Positions 33,861-43,536 of a stretch of DNA of 64,000 nucleotides are shown here, piece by piece. Position numbers and translations under genes: made by a program. The DNA comes from DAOVRD01 sp964521715. Lineage in GTDB: Bacteria; Planctomycetota; Brocadiia; SM23-32. The notes under the pieces are model-generated. The model saw only the letters and a program-made list of their open reading frames with translations, was not told the DNA's origin and ran no database searches. The first letter of the stretch is position 1; each line of letters starts with the position of its first letter. The stretch lies in the NCBI GenBank assembly GCA_964521715.1, contig CAZFSS010000009.1:73892-137891 (forward strand), written 5' to 3'.

Positions 33861-34840
33861 CGCTTCAGGTCTCCGTAGAGGCGGGCGATGATGTGCTCGA
33901 TGGGGGGGTTCTCCACGAAGAGGTCGCTGACGGCGTAGCGCGCCGTGACGCGGCCGATCAGGTCGGCGGCCGAGACGCGCTCCGGATCGAATCGCAGGTG
34001 CACGCGGTGCCCGTCGTGGCGGATGACGGCGGCGTCCGGATCGCGCACGTCTTCGCCTTCGTTGACGAGGTCGACGGTCAGCCAGCGCTCCCGGGTGACG
34101 CGCGCCCTCAGCTCGTCCAGCGTGCCGTCGAGCAGTATCTTGCCTTCGTTGATGACGATGACGCGCCGGCAGAGGGCCTCGATGTCGTCCATGTCGTGCG
34201 TGCTGAGGATGACGGTGACGCCGCGCTCGCGGTTGAGGCGGCGCACGAAGTCCCGCACGGCCAGCTTCGAGACGGCGTCCAGGCCGATCGTCGGCTCGTC
34301 CAGGTAGAGCAGGGCAGGGGAGTGGAGCAGGGCGGCGGCCAGGTCGCACCGCATGCGCTGTCCCAGGCTGAGTTGGCGGACCGGCACGTCGAGCAGGCCG
34401 TCGAGCTCGAGGAGCCCGACCAACTCGTCGCGGGCGCGGGCGTAGTCCGGCTGGGGCACGCGATAGATGTCGCGCAGGAGCTCGAACGATTCGATCACGG
34501 GCAGGTCCCACCAGAGCTGCGTCCGCTGGCCGAACACGACGCCGATGCGGCTCACGGTGGGCGCGCGCTCGCGCCACGGCACGCGCCCGAGCACCTCGAC
34601 CCGCCCGGAGTCCGGGACCAGGATTCCCGAGAGCACCTTGACCGTGGTGGACTTGCCGGCCCCGTTCGGGCCGATGTAGCCGACCAGCTCGCCCGCCTGC
34701 ACGGAGAAGGAGACGCCGTCCAGGGCGTGCACGGTGCGGTGGCGGCGATGCGCGACGCCGGCCAGGGCCCCCCAGAAGCCGGGCCGTCGCTCGGCCACGC
34801 GGAACGTCTTGACCAGATCCTCGACGACGATCTGGGACAC
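33857..34840 (-). CDS. ABC transporter ATP-binding protein (COG4586-type)
   Basis: 327 residues from a GTG with GGAGGG upstream. Walker A GPNGAGKST, signature LSLGQRMR, Walker B LLYLDEPT and the switch His in STHDMDD are complete. The C-terminal extension of about 80 residues after the ATPase core is usual for this exporter group. First gene of a three-gene cassette ATPase-permease-permease, an arrangement found for drug, viologen or polysaccharide exporters. It starts 79 bases after the dapL stop on the same strand and may be read through from it. Confidence 0.88.
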   Translation of the reverse strand: MSQIVVEDLVKTFRVAERRPGFWGALAGVAHRRHRTVHALDGVSFSVQAGELVGYIGPNGAGKSTTVKVLSGILVPDSGRVEVLGRVPWRERAPTVSRIGVVFGQRTQLWWDLPVIESFELLRDIYRVPQPDYARARDELVGLLELDGLLDVPVRQLSLGQRMRCDLAAALLHSPALLYLDEPTIGLDAVSKLAVRDFVRRLNRERGVTVILSTHDMDDIEALCRRVIVINEGKILLDGTLDELRARVTRERWLTVDLVNEGEDVRDPDAAVIRHDGHRVHLRFDPERVSAADLIGRVTARYAVSDLFVENPPIEHIIARLYGDLKR

Positions 34841-34919
34841 GATGCCCTCCGGTCGCTCAGGCGGATGAACGCAGGAAGAAGGACACGCGACAGGCAAGCG
34901 GGCGCGGCGAGGACGAGGG

Positions 34920-36098
34920 CTACGGCCGCGCTTCGACGATGCGCGAGAGGGCCTGTTCGAGCACTTCATCGGGGTAAGTCAGCGAGATGCGGAAGTACCC
35001 CTCGCCCCATTGGCCGTAACCCAGTCCCGGGGTCACCACGACGCCCGCCTTCTCCAGGAGCTCCGTCGCGAAGGCCGCGCTGGAGCCCTCGTACTTCCCG
35101 GGTACGGGAGCCCACACGTAGATGGTGGCCTTCGGCTTCTCGACGGACCAGCCGTTGGTATTCAACGCCTCCACGACCATGTCGCGGCGGCGCCGGTAAA
35201 CGGCGTTGATGGACGGACTGAGCTGTTCCAGCATGCTGAAGGCCCTGGCGGCGGCGAACTGCACGGGCCGCAGCGTCCCGTTGTCTATGTTCTCCTTGAC
35301 CGTGCGCAGGGCCTTGACGGCGGAGGCGTTGCCCACGACGCATCCGACGCGCCAGCCCGTCATGTTGAGGGCCTTGCTGAGGGAGAAGAACTCCACGGCG
35401 ACCTCGTCGGCGCCCTCGACCTGCAGGATGCTGGGCGCGATGTAGCCGTCGTAGGTGTTCTCGCTGTAGGCGCAGTCGTGTGCGATGAGGATGTTGTTCT
35501 GCCGGCCGAACTCGACGGCGCGCTCGAAGAAGGCGAGCGGTGCCGTGGCCGTGGTCGGGTTGCTCGGGTAGTTGAGCCAGAGCAGCTTGGCCAGCCGCCG
35601 CACTTCGTGCGGGATGGCGTCGAAGTCGAGCAGGAAGTCATTCTCCTTCAGCAGCGGCGCCTGGTAAGTGACCGCGCCGGCGAACACGTGGCCGATGTTG
35701 TAGGTCGGATAGCCCGGGCAGGGCGCGACGGCCACGTCGCCCGGGTTCAGGATCGCCATCGCGAACTTGGCAATGGCATCCTTGCTGCCCATTGTGGTGA
35801 CGATCTGGTCCCCGGCCAGGGCAACTCCGAACCGGCGCCGGTAGAACTCCCTCGCAGCCTGGGGAAACTCGGGCGCCGGGATGTCGCAGCCGTAGCGATG
35901 GCGGTTCGGGTCCGCGGCGTCGCGAACGGCCCGGCAGAGCTCGTCCACGATGGGATCCGGCGTCGGCATGTCGGGGTCGCCTATGCCCAGGTTGATGACC
36001 TGCATGCCCTTATCGCGTGCGGCCGCGATCTTGCGCCTCAGGTCTGCAAACAGGTAGGGCGGCAACTTGAGCAGGCGCTCGGGCTGTTGGATCTCCAT
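34920..36098 (-). CDS. dapL: LL-diaminopimelate aminotransferase
   Basis: 392-residue fold type I PLP enzyme that converts tetrahydrodipicolinate directly to LL-diaminopimelate, a shortcut to lysine and cell-wall DAP. Family features: INLGIGDPDMPTP, CPGYPTYNIG, WLNYPSNPTTATA, and the Schiff-base lysine in FSLSKALNMTGWRVG. GAGAGG lies 9 bases before the ATG. The DapL assignment over other class I aminotransferases is based on overall sequence and length and agrees with the meso-DAP-type MurE at 56.6 kb. Confidence 0.82.
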   Translation of the reverse strand: MEIQQPERLLKLPPYLFADLRRKIAAARDKGMQVINLGIGDPDMPTPDPIVDELCRAVRDAADPNRHRYGCDIPAPEFPQAAREFYRRRFGVALAGDQIVTTMGSKDAIAKFAMAILNPGDVAVAPCPGYPTYNIGHVFAGAVTYQAPLLKENDFLLDFDAIPHEVRRLAKLLWLNYPSNPTTATAPLAFFERAVEFGRQNNILIAHDCAYSENTYDGYIAPSILQVEGADEVAVEFFSLSKALNMTGWRVGCVVGNASAVKALRTVKENIDNGTLRPVQFAAARAFSMLEQLSPSINAVYRRRRDMVVEALNTNGWSVEKPKATIYVWAPVPGKYEGSSAAFATELLEKAGVVVTPGLGYGQWGEGYFRISLTYPDEVLEQALSRIVEARP

Positions 36099-36213
36099 CT
36101 GACTTACCTCTCGCTCTGGGAGCCCGCCGCAATGGCGCTTGACGCACGCCCCCCGCGAAGTGCCGGCGCATAGAGGGACGGAGGCTGCCTCGCACCCCCG
36201 GAGAACGCGGGGA

Positions 36214-36241
36214 AGTATACCAGCGAGGCATGAATTGTCAA
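36214..36241 (-). promoter_or_regulatory. promoter of dapL
   Basis: Minus strand TTGACA (36236-36241, perfect), 16-base spacer, TATACT (36214-36219). Leader of about 109 bases. No riboswitch fold that I can recognise in the leader. Confidence 0.65.
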
Positions 36242-36265
36242 TACACGAGAGCGTCCGGCGGGCGC

Positions 36266-36294
36266 TTGCAGGAGGCCGTTGCATGTTCTACACT
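36266..36294 (+). promoter_or_regulatory. promoter of the ankyrin-repeat gene
   Basis: TTGCAG (36266-36271), 17-base spacer, TACACT (36289-36294), divergent from the dapL promoter with about 25 bases between the two -35 boxes. Confidence 0.45.
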
Positions 36295-36352
36295 CTATCT
36301 GTCCGGCCAGCGAACAACGAGCGCCGGCCTGTCGGCGGTGAGAGCAGGCATC

Positions 36353-37708
36353 ATGGATAGAGCGCGTCACCTTTGGCTTCCATGCGTGCTGGGCGTGCTG
36401 CTTCTGCTTGGGGCGGGATGCGGCCGCTCCAAGAAGGGCGAGCCGCTGCTGGTGGCCGTGGCCGGCGGCAAGCTCGGCACGGTCAAGGCGCTTCTGGACA
36501 AGGGCGCCGACCCCAACTTGAAGGGGGCCGTGGCCGGTGACACGGGCCTGCATCTGGCCGCCTTCGGGGGGAACGTCCCGATCGCAACGCTGCTGTTGGA
36601 GGCAGGGGCGGACCCGAACGTGCGGCGCAATGACGGGGCAACGCCGCTCCACATCGCGGCGATGCTGGGGCAGACGGAACTCGTCAAACTGCTGCTGGAG
36701 CACGGTGCGGACGTGAACGTGCAGAACCACGACGGCATGACGCCGCTGGCCCTTGCCACGGCGAACGGACAGAGCGAGGTGGTGGAATTGCTGGAGGCCC
36801 ATGAAGCCAGGGCGCGTTGGGGCGTCCGGGCGCCTGCTCGCCTGTCGGATGTCTCGGGGGCCGGAGTTGTCGCGGAGGCGGAGACGCTGCTGGACGAGGA
36901 GACCGGGCCGAACGTGACAGGGTCGACGGGCCTGACGCCTCTTGCCGCCGCAGCGCTGGGGTATCAGCCGGAAACGGCGAAGCTGCTGATCGAGCGTGGC
37001 GCAGACGTCAACATGCCCAGCGGCGGCACGACGCCTCTGCACTTCGCGGCCATGGCTGCCAGCGTGGAGGTCGCTGAGGTCCTTCTCGCTCATGGTGCGG
37101 ACGTGAACGTGTCAGACGGGCATGGCGTCACGCCCCTGTCATTGGCAGAGGGGTGCGGCGTGTCCGAGATGGTGAACCTGCTCGAGGAGCATGGCGGAGA
37201 GGTCGGCTGGGGCGACCAGCCATGGGCCCCGATGTTCGAGGCCGTGGGTCGGCGGGACGCCGCGGCTGTTGAGGCCCTGCTGGCGAGGGGCGCCGATCCG
37301 AGCGAGAAAGGGATACGCTGGGTGACGCCGCTCCATCTGGCCGTCACGATCCAGTCCCCCGACATGGTCCGCCTGCTGCTCGAACACGGCGCCAATCCGA
37401 ACGCTGCAACCACGAGGGGTCTGCCCCGCTCCCAGACACGTCCGGACTCGATCGCGAGCCACGCCGCCTCAAAGCCGGGCGCAACGCCGCTGCACATCGC
37501 CGTCTGCGAGGGCAACGCCGAACTGGTCGGACTCCTGCTCGACGGCGGCACAGACGTCAACCAGGAGAACGGCGTCGGGGAAACCCCGCTGGCCATGGCC
37601 GTCGCGCGCGGGCATGAGGACATCATCCGCCTGCTCAAAGAGAAGGGCGGACTGGAGCACGCGCCTCTGCCCAAGCCGGAGCCCGAGTCGGGGCCGCCGA
37701 GGATCTGA
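36353..37708 (+). CDS. ankyrin-repeat lipoprotein
   Basis: 451 residues. The N-terminus (MDRARHLWLPCVLGVLLLLGAGC) is a signal with a Cys at 23; the residue at -3 is Gly, so the lipobox is not perfect. About nine or ten ankyrin repeats follow, for example DGATPLHIAAMLGQTELVKL and GATPLHIAVCEGNAELVGL, each with the TPLHxAA and GADVN turns. They occur in two blocks, split by degenerate units near residues 160-190 and 290-310. It should be a protein-binding scaffold in the periplasm or at the outer membrane. The C-terminus is rich in Pro and Glu. Partner unknown. Confidence 0.8.
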   Translation: MDRARHLWLPCVLGVLLLLGAGCGRSKKGEPLLVAVAGGKLGTVKALLDKGADPNLKGAVAGDTGLHLAAFGGNVPIATLLLEAGADPNVRRNDGATPLHIAAMLGQTELVKLLLEHGADVNVQNHDGMTPLALATANGQSEVVELLEAHEARARWGVRAPARLSDVSGAGVVAEAETLLDEETGPNVTGSTGLTPLAAAALGYQPETAKLLIERGADVNMPSGGTTPLHFAAMAASVEVAEVLLAHGADVNVSDGHGVTPLSLAEGCGVSEMVNLLEEHGGEVGWGDQPWAPMFEAVGRRDAAAVEALLARGADPSEKGIRWVTPLHLAVTIQSPDMVRLLLEHGANPNAATTRGLPRSQTRPDSIASHAASKPGATPLHIAVCEGNAELVGLLLDGGTDVNQENGVGETPLAMAVARGHEDIIRLLKEKGGLEHAPLPKPEPESGPPRI

Positions 37709-37710
37709 GG

Positions 37711-37905
37711 GTGGACCGTGCATTGCTCCTTGCGGATCCGCGGCAGCTCGGGCGTGAGGGCGGGCTGAGGCGTTGCGTCACGGGGCTACCGGCCCGGCCG
37801 GCCGTCTGGCTCGCAGTTGGCTTCGTCCTCGCCACGTCCGTCGGCTGCGGCAAGGCCAAGGGGCTGCTGACCTGTGGCATTGCAGCCCCGGCTGAGAGAT
37901 CATGA
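37711..37905 (+). CDS. small lipoprotein-like ORF coupled to holA
   Basis: 64 codons from a GTG at 37711, ending in TGA that overlaps the holA ATG (ATGA). It has a hydrophobic stretch (VWLAVGFVLATSVGC) with a lipobox-like end, then 16 residues. In other bacteria the lipoprotein gene lptE often precedes holA, so this may be a reduced remnant; the peptide is too short to be LptE. No clear ribosome binding site. Confidence 0.3.
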   Translation: MDRALLLADPRQLGREGGLRRCVTGLPARPAVWLAVGFVLATSVGCGKAKGLLTCGIAAPAERS

Positions 37906-38972
37906 CCACGCTGAAGGCATTGGAGTTCGAAGATCGCGTCGACGAGGTTTCCCGCGCCCCCGTCTGCGCGCTGGCAGGGGGGGACGACGCGCTGCGTTCC
38001 CGGTGCGTGCGGATGCTGGCCGAAGCTGCCGCTGCGCCCGACCTGCCGGGCAGCACGGTCCGGCGGTTCGAGGACGCACCCGACCCGCGCGACGTCTTCG
38101 ACGAACTCCGCACCGTGCCGTTCCTGGGCATGCCGGGCAGGCGGGTGGTGATCGTCGAGAAGGGGGACGCCTTCCTTGCAGGGAGTTGGGAGCGTGTGGC
38201 CGAATACCTGCGGACGCCCAGCCCGACGGGCGCCTTGATCCTCTGTCTGGATGAGCTGAACGCGTCAAAGCTGCCCGGGCGTCAACAGGGCGACTCGGCC
38301 GAGAAAGAGCGCGGTAAATCATGGCGGGCCTTTGTCAAACGGCTCTCCGAACGTGGCGCCGTCGTGGACTGCCACACGCCGACGTGGGAGGAGGCGAGGC
38401 AGTGGACCCGGTCCACGGCCGAACGGATGGGCAAGAGGCTGACCCCGCGGGCCTGTTCGGTCCTGGTGGAGGCGGTCGGGCCGGACCTGATGGCGCTCGA
38501 GGGCGAGCTGCAAAAGCTGTCCGCCTACGTCGAACCTGAGACGACGATCAGCGAACGTGACGTCGCCGAGATGGTCGCGCAGGCGCGCCAGCGCGTTGTC
38601 TTTGACTTGGCCGACGTCGTCGCGCAAGGCAACGCGGCGGAGGCGCTGCGCCTGTGCGGTCAGCTCCTGCTGCGCGGCGAGCGGCCGGAGGGCATCATAG
38701 CCGTGCTGGCCTTGCGGGTGCGCCAGCTCTGGCAGATCAAGAGGCTCCAGGCCGATGGCGTCCCGCAGAAAGACATTGCCCAACAGGTCAACGTGCCGGC
38801 GTTCGTCGTGCGCCGCTCGATTGACGCGCTGGGAAGGCTCCCCGACGAGGCCCTGGCCCGGCAGTTGGCGACGCTCTGCTCAGCCGACGTCGAACTGAAG
38901 ACGCAATCCCTGCGCGCGCATGAGGAAGGGCTGTGGTTGGAAGGCCTGGTGGCCAGGCTGTGTGAGGCGTAG
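37902..38972 (+). CDS. holA: DNA polymerase III delta subunit
   Basis: 356 residues. Delta opens the sliding clamp within the clamp loader. The AAA-like fold is seen from the N-terminal ALAGGDDALRSRC, through FLGMPGRRVVIVEKGDAFL and LSAYVEPETTISERDV, to the C-terminal clamp-loader collar LLLRGERPEGIIAVLALRVRQLWQIK. Length is normal. It ends 7 bases from a convergent gene. Confidence 0.85.
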   Translation: MTTLKALEFEDRVDEVSRAPVCALAGGDDALRSRCVRMLAEAAAAPDLPGSTVRRFEDAPDPRDVFDELRTVPFLGMPGRRVVIVEKGDAFLAGSWERVAEYLRTPSPTGALILCLDELNASKLPGRQQGDSAEKERGKSWRAFVKRLSERGAVVDCHTPTWEEARQWTRSTAERMGKRLTPRACSVLVEAVGPDLMALEGELQKLSAYVEPETTISERDVAEMVAQARQRVVFDLADVVAQGNAAEALRLCGQLLLRGERPEGIIAVLALRVRQLWQIKRLQADGVPQKDIAQQVNVPAFVVRRSIDALGRLPDEALARQLATLCSADVELKTQSLRAHEEGLWLEGLVARLCEA

Positions 38973-38979
38973 GCGGGGG

Positions 38980-39213
38980 TCAGAGCACAGGTTGGCGCTT
39001 TCTGCTGGCGGTCGTTGCCTCCGCGAGTTCGAGCTCTTCGGGCTCGAAGAGATCGCCGAGCACTTCGTCCAGGTCCGCAGCGAAATCGGCGGCGATCACC
39101 TCGCGCGGCTCCAGGATCAGTTGGCGGTGCCGCTTCCTGATCAACTCCAATCTGCGAGCCAGCAAGCCGTCAGCCACCTCCTGTTGTTTCTTCTTGTTCT
39201 TCTTTCCGGCCAT
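38980..39213 (-). CDS. small charged protein, unknown
   Basis: 77 residues from the ATG at 39213, preferred because AGGAGAGAGGAAAG precedes it; an ATG at 39249 is also in frame. The N-terminus is very basic (MAGKKNKKKQQ), the middle acidic (ADFAADLDEVLGDLFEPEE) and the end basic again. The charge layout suggests nucleic acid or ribosome contact, but there is no recognised family. Confidence 0.5.
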   Translation of the reverse strand: MAGKKNKKKQQEVADGLLARRLELIRKRHRQLILEPREVIAADFAADLDEVLGDLFEPEELELAEATTASRKRQPVL

Positions 39214-39558
39214 TTGCGAGCTTTCCTCTCTCCTTGTTTTGGATGGCATACGCCCGAGGCGGAGCGGTTATGCGAACGCTGCGACTTGTCGTCTGGTAGG
39301 AACGTCCGTCACGCGCGAGCCCCTGGTAGCTATCCGGTCGGTGCAACGGTTCACGGGGACAGGTCGCTCGCTTGTATCCCCCTCTGTGGGCGCCCAGCAG
39401 ACCCGTCCGCGGCAGACGCCATATGGCAATCTGCGAATCAAAGGCGCTAAAGGTACGGGAAGTCGCCCCCCTTTGTCAAGACCTAAACGATCATATCGTA
39501 TCTTTTCTGCCTGAGCAGTCAAGCGCCCGTCGAAGCTTTCGCGGGGCCGGCGCAGCGC
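39214..39558. other. gap between small basic protein gene and FGGY kinase gene
   Basis: 345 bases with no credible gene. On the minus strand TTGACA (39474-39479) with an 18-base spacer to TACCTT (39450-39455) could be a promoter, leaving a leader of about 230 bases before the ATG at 39213. The leader contains a possible hairpin (GGGGGATAC...GTCCCC) and two CTACCAG words about 35 bases apart. I cannot match it to a known riboswitch. Confidence 0.4.
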
Positions 39559-41133
39559 CTACCTCCGCGTGGCCTCCTTCTCTCGCTCGGCGTAGACCTC
39601 GACGAGGCGGTCGTAGACGGCGGCGGCGTCCGCGTCCGGCTCGATCATGGAGCCGGCAACCGGCTCGGAGAAGCCGGCCACGATCTCGTCCCAGCCCTGC
39701 GCCTGGCCGCCCGCCGCCAGGTGCGCGTGCGCCGCGCGCAGCGCCGCCCCGAGCGCCGCGCTCTTGGCTACCTCGAACCTGTAGACCGGGCAGTCCTGCG
39801 CGTCCGCCATGATGCGCAGTATCTCGGGGTTCCGCGAGGCGCCGCCTGTGGCGTATATCTTCGACGGCCGCATGCCCATCCACCGCGAGTGGATGCGCAT
39901 GGACATCATCTGTGCCTCGACGACGGCGCGGCAGTTCGCCTCCGCGTCGGCCGCATCGAGGCCGAACCGCCGCACGCCGGGCTCCAGCACCTTCGGCACG
40001 ATCTCCGGCTCGAAGTAGGGCAGCATGATCTTGCCGCCGTTGCCGGGGGGCGTGTTGCGCAGCGCCTCCGAGAAGCCGTCCCAGTCGAGCCTGTATTCGT
40101 CCCGCACCTTCTCCCTGGCCAGCGAGCCGTTCTTGAAGCAGATCAGCGTCATGTAATCGCCCGTCGGCGCGCCGAAGACGTGCCCCTCGCCGTGCGGGTC
40201 CGTCTGGCATTCCTTCATGAAGCCGAAGTAGGTGTCGCTGGTGCCGAGGCTGATGGCCACCATGCCGGGCCTGACCAGGCCGACGCCGATGACGCTGTTC
40301 GGATTGTCCCCGGACCATGCCACGACCTGCGCCTGAGCGTTCAGCCCGTACCTGTCCGCGAAATAGCTGCTGACCGGCCCGATGACGGTGGCGGAGGGAA
40401 CAAGCCTGGGAAGGCGCCCGCCCAGTCCCGGCGCCGTGGCCTCCAACGCCGGGGGGTGCCAGTCCTTCCTGCGGATGTCCATCAGGTTCATCCCCGCGCC
40501 GTCGCCGTGGTCGATCGGCGCAATCCTCCCCGCAAGAAGCGAGCACATGAAGGAACTGACCAACGCGATGTGGGCAGTGCGCTCGTAAGCCTTCGGATCG
40601 GTCTTGAAGAACTTTCTGATCTGCGGCCCCGTGAAGCGCTCGAACGCCGCCGAGCCCGTCGCCTCGGCCGTGGCGGCCGCCCCGCCCAGCGCCTGCGTGA
40701 TCTCGTCGCACTCAGCGGTGGTCGAGGAGTCCATCCAGATCGGACTCGTCTTGCGGGAGAAGACGCCGGACAGGTTCTCGACCAGCGCCCGGGCGGGGTC
40801 AAGGCTGCGCAGCGCCTGCGGCGCGCCCGCGTTCATGTAGACGGACCCGTGCTGCTGGCCCGAACCGGAGACGGCGAGCACCGAGCCCAGATCGACGCCG
40901 TCGCGCCGCATCCCGTCGAAGATGAGGTCGAGCGCCTCCACCCACATGAGCGGCGGCGAGTGCACCACCTTCGGGTCCGGGTTTCTGAGCACGCCGTTCT
41001 GTGTGCCGTAGGCGGGCAGCGCCTCGTCGAACACAAGGGAGGCCTCGTAGACGACCTCCCGCGAGTCGTGATCGATCACGAGGGCGGACAGGCTCTGCGT
41101 GCTGGAGTCGAGTCCGAGGAACAGCCTGGCCAT
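39559..41133 (-). CDS. FGGY-family carbohydrate kinase (xylulokinase-like)
   Basis: 524 residues. Two ASKHA ATPase domains: LFLGLDSSTQSLSALVID near the start, GSGQQHGSVYMN in the sugar-binding region, the second phosphate loop VAISLGTSDTYFGF, and YATGGASRNPEILRIMAD near the end. Closest in layout to xylulokinases; pentulose specificity is inferred. GGAGG precedes the ATG. It would feed pentoses, such as those released by the hydrolases at 10.8-19.8 kb, into the pentose phosphate pathway. Confidence 0.83.
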   Translation of the reverse strand: MARLFLGLDSSTQSLSALVIDHDSREVVYEASLVFDEALPAYGTQNGVLRNPDPKVVHSPPLMWVEALDLIFDGMRRDGVDLGSVLAVSGSGQQHGSVYMNAGAPQALRSLDPARALVENLSGVFSRKTSPIWMDSSTTAECDEITQALGGAAATAEATGSAAFERFTGPQIRKFFKTDPKAYERTAHIALVSSFMCSLLAGRIAPIDHGDGAGMNLMDIRRKDWHPPALEATAPGLGGRLPRLVPSATVIGPVSSYFADRYGLNAQAQVVAWSGDNPNSVIGVGLVRPGMVAISLGTSDTYFGFMKECQTDPHGEGHVFGAPTGDYMTLICFKNGSLAREKVRDEYRLDWDGFSEALRNTPPGNGGKIMLPYFEPEIVPKVLEPGVRRFGLDAADAEANCRAVVEAQMMSMRIHSRWMGMRPSKIYATGGASRNPEILRIMADAQDCPVYRFEVAKSAALGAALRAAHAHLAAGGQAQGWDEIVAGFSEPVAGSMIEPDADAAAVYDRLVEVYAEREKEATRR

Positions 41134-41186
41134 GAGCGGCCTCCGTTGGCTTCGGGTGCTGCGAGTCCTGGCGCGTCGCGGCGTGG

Positions 41187-41215
41187 ATGATAATCAGCCC
41201 GGCCGGGACCGTCAA
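41187..41215 (-). promoter_or_regulatory. promoter of the FGGY kinase gene
   Basis: Minus strand TTGACG (41210-41215), 17-base spacer, TATCAT (41187-41192), about 55 bases before the ATG. Confidence 0.6.
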
Positions 41216-41280
41216 GAGGGCACCGGCGCGCGCGGCGACGCCGGCCGGGGCGGCGCCGGGCGGAGCATCGCGACGCCGCG

Positions 41281-41586
41281 TTAGCGTTCCGCGCGCAGGT
41301 TTGGCGCGGCCCCCGGGTAAAGCTGTGCGTCCCCGGCCGCTGCGGCGCAGAGGACTTCGTCCAACGCCTGCTCCAGACGCGCGAGCTGATCGGCGGGACC
41401 CGAGATCCGGACCCGTTCGATCGGCACCCGGAGCGACATGTGCGACTCCGCCTTGTAGCGGCGGATCTGCGTCAGCACTTCAACCGCCGCCTCGAAGACG
41501 GACGGGTCGCCAGGGGCCTCGTCCAGTTCGCGCGCCTCAGGCCGGGGCTCCAAGTAGACCGCCCCGCCCTCCGCGCGCAATGCCAC
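41281..41586 (-). pseudogene. C-terminal fragment of a valyl-tRNA synthetase-like gene
   Basis: 101 codons from a GTG at 41586; the frame upstream is closed by a TGA about 45 bases earlier. The sequence AVYLEPRPEARELDE, then EVLTQIRRYKAESHMSLRVP and IERVRISGP, is the pattern of the last about 90 residues of archaeal-type ValRS ('WPE...', 'IR.YKAE..LSLRAP...V.I'). No catalytic domain, HIGH or KMSKS is present. It follows glyQ on the same strand. Either a decayed synthetase gene or a small protein derived from its tail. The GAGGG upstream could allow translation. Confidence 0.45.
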
Positions 41587-41698
41587 GACCAGAGTCCCTC
41601 GGCGAGGTGCAGGTGCTGGCAGCGCTCATGCAAGCGCTTGACATGCTCGAGGAACCTGCGCGGAGGAGGGGCAGGAGCACGAGGGCGGCCGGGGAGCG

Positions 41699-42580
<882 letters not shown>

Positions 42581-42880
42581 GAGGCATGCTCGATGCGTTA
42601 GTGGGTCCAACGATGTTACCAGAGCGCCGTCCGGCGTGCAAAGCTCAGCCCCTTGCCTGCGCCTTTGGCGGGGCGGAGTGCCGGGTCTCGCCGCTGCGGC
42701 CTTCAGCAGGGATCGGGCGCCCGTCACAATGGTGCTGCGCTTGCTTTGGGGTACCGCGTAGTCCGGGAGTGGCAGGAGGCCGGACCCCCTCATCGTCGAC
42801 GCCTTCAGCCGCTGCCGGCTGCTGATCGCGCAGGCCGAGCAGGAACTCACCCGCGAGTGATGCTCCGCGAGACCGAGCTC
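42581..42880. other. gap with glyQ promoter
   Basis: 300 bases between glyQ and the RNase H gene, both on the minus strand. A candidate glyQ promoter lies here: TTGCAC (42636-42641), 17-base spacer, TAACAT (42613-42618). The remaining 240 bases show no gene and no recognisable T-box or terminator. Confidence 0.45.
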
Positions 42881-43477
42881 CTACCCGCCGGCGTCGGATT
42901 TGCGCCGGCGCGGCTTCGCATGTTCCATGGCGATGGCGTCGGCGCGCGCATTTTCTCCGCGGGGGATGTGTTCGACCTGCCACTGCTCGAAGCGCGAGAG
43001 CAGGTCCAGCACTTCGCCGTGGAGCGGCTTGAGGCCCGAGTTCTTGACCTTGTAGTCGCCGCGGACCTGCCGCACGAGCAGCTCGCTGTCGCAGAGGACA
43101 CGGATCGCGCGCACTTCCAGTTCGAGGGCTTTTTTGAGGCCCTCGATCGCGGATCGGTATTCGGCCACGTTGTTCGTCGCCCGGCCGATCGCCTGCCCCC
43201 AGGCGAGCACCTCCGCTCCGTCCGGTGCTGCAAGGACCATGCCAATGCCGGCCGGCCCCGGGTTGCCCCGTGAGGCCCCGTCGCAGTAGAGGCATGCCTG
43301 GCCGGCCTTGATTTCCGCCGCCGCTTCCTCCGGCGGCTCGGCGTCGAGCTGGAGCCTCTCACGCAGGTCCTGAAAGAGCTCGTCCACGAGCTGGCGGCTT
43401 GCCTCGGGGATCAGCCGGTAGAGCCTCTCCCAGTCGATCGACTCATAGACGGCTTTGAGCAGCTTGAGGTTGCCCAT
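42881..43477 (-). CDS. ribonuclease H family protein (RNase HI type)
   Basis: 198 residues. About 55 N-terminal residues of helical extension are followed by an RNase HI domain: LYCDGASRGNPGPAGIG (first Asp), NNVAEYRSAIEGL (Glu), LCDSELLVRQV (Asp) and HIPRGENARADAIA (last Asp). The acid set for RNA-DNA hybrid cleavage is complete. The basic substrate-binding loop of E. coli RNase HI is missing, as in the YpdQ/RnhA-like group. Last gene of the operon that includes radC. Weak AGGGCGAG before the ATG. Confidence 0.85.
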   Translation of the reverse strand: MGNLKLLKAVYESIDWERLYRLIPEASRQLVDELFQDLRERLQLDAEPPEEAAAEIKAGQACLYCDGASRGNPGPAGIGMVLAAPDGAEVLAWGQAIGRATNNVAEYRSAIEGLKKALELEVRAIRVLCDSELLVRQVRGDYKVKNSGLKPLHGEVLDLLSRFEQWQVEHIPRGENARADAIAMEHAKPRRRKSDAGG

Positions 43478-43536
43478 CGGTTGTCTCGCCCTTCGGGGCA
43501 GCCGGTCGGATCGGGCGCGCCGGGGGCGCGTTGCCG

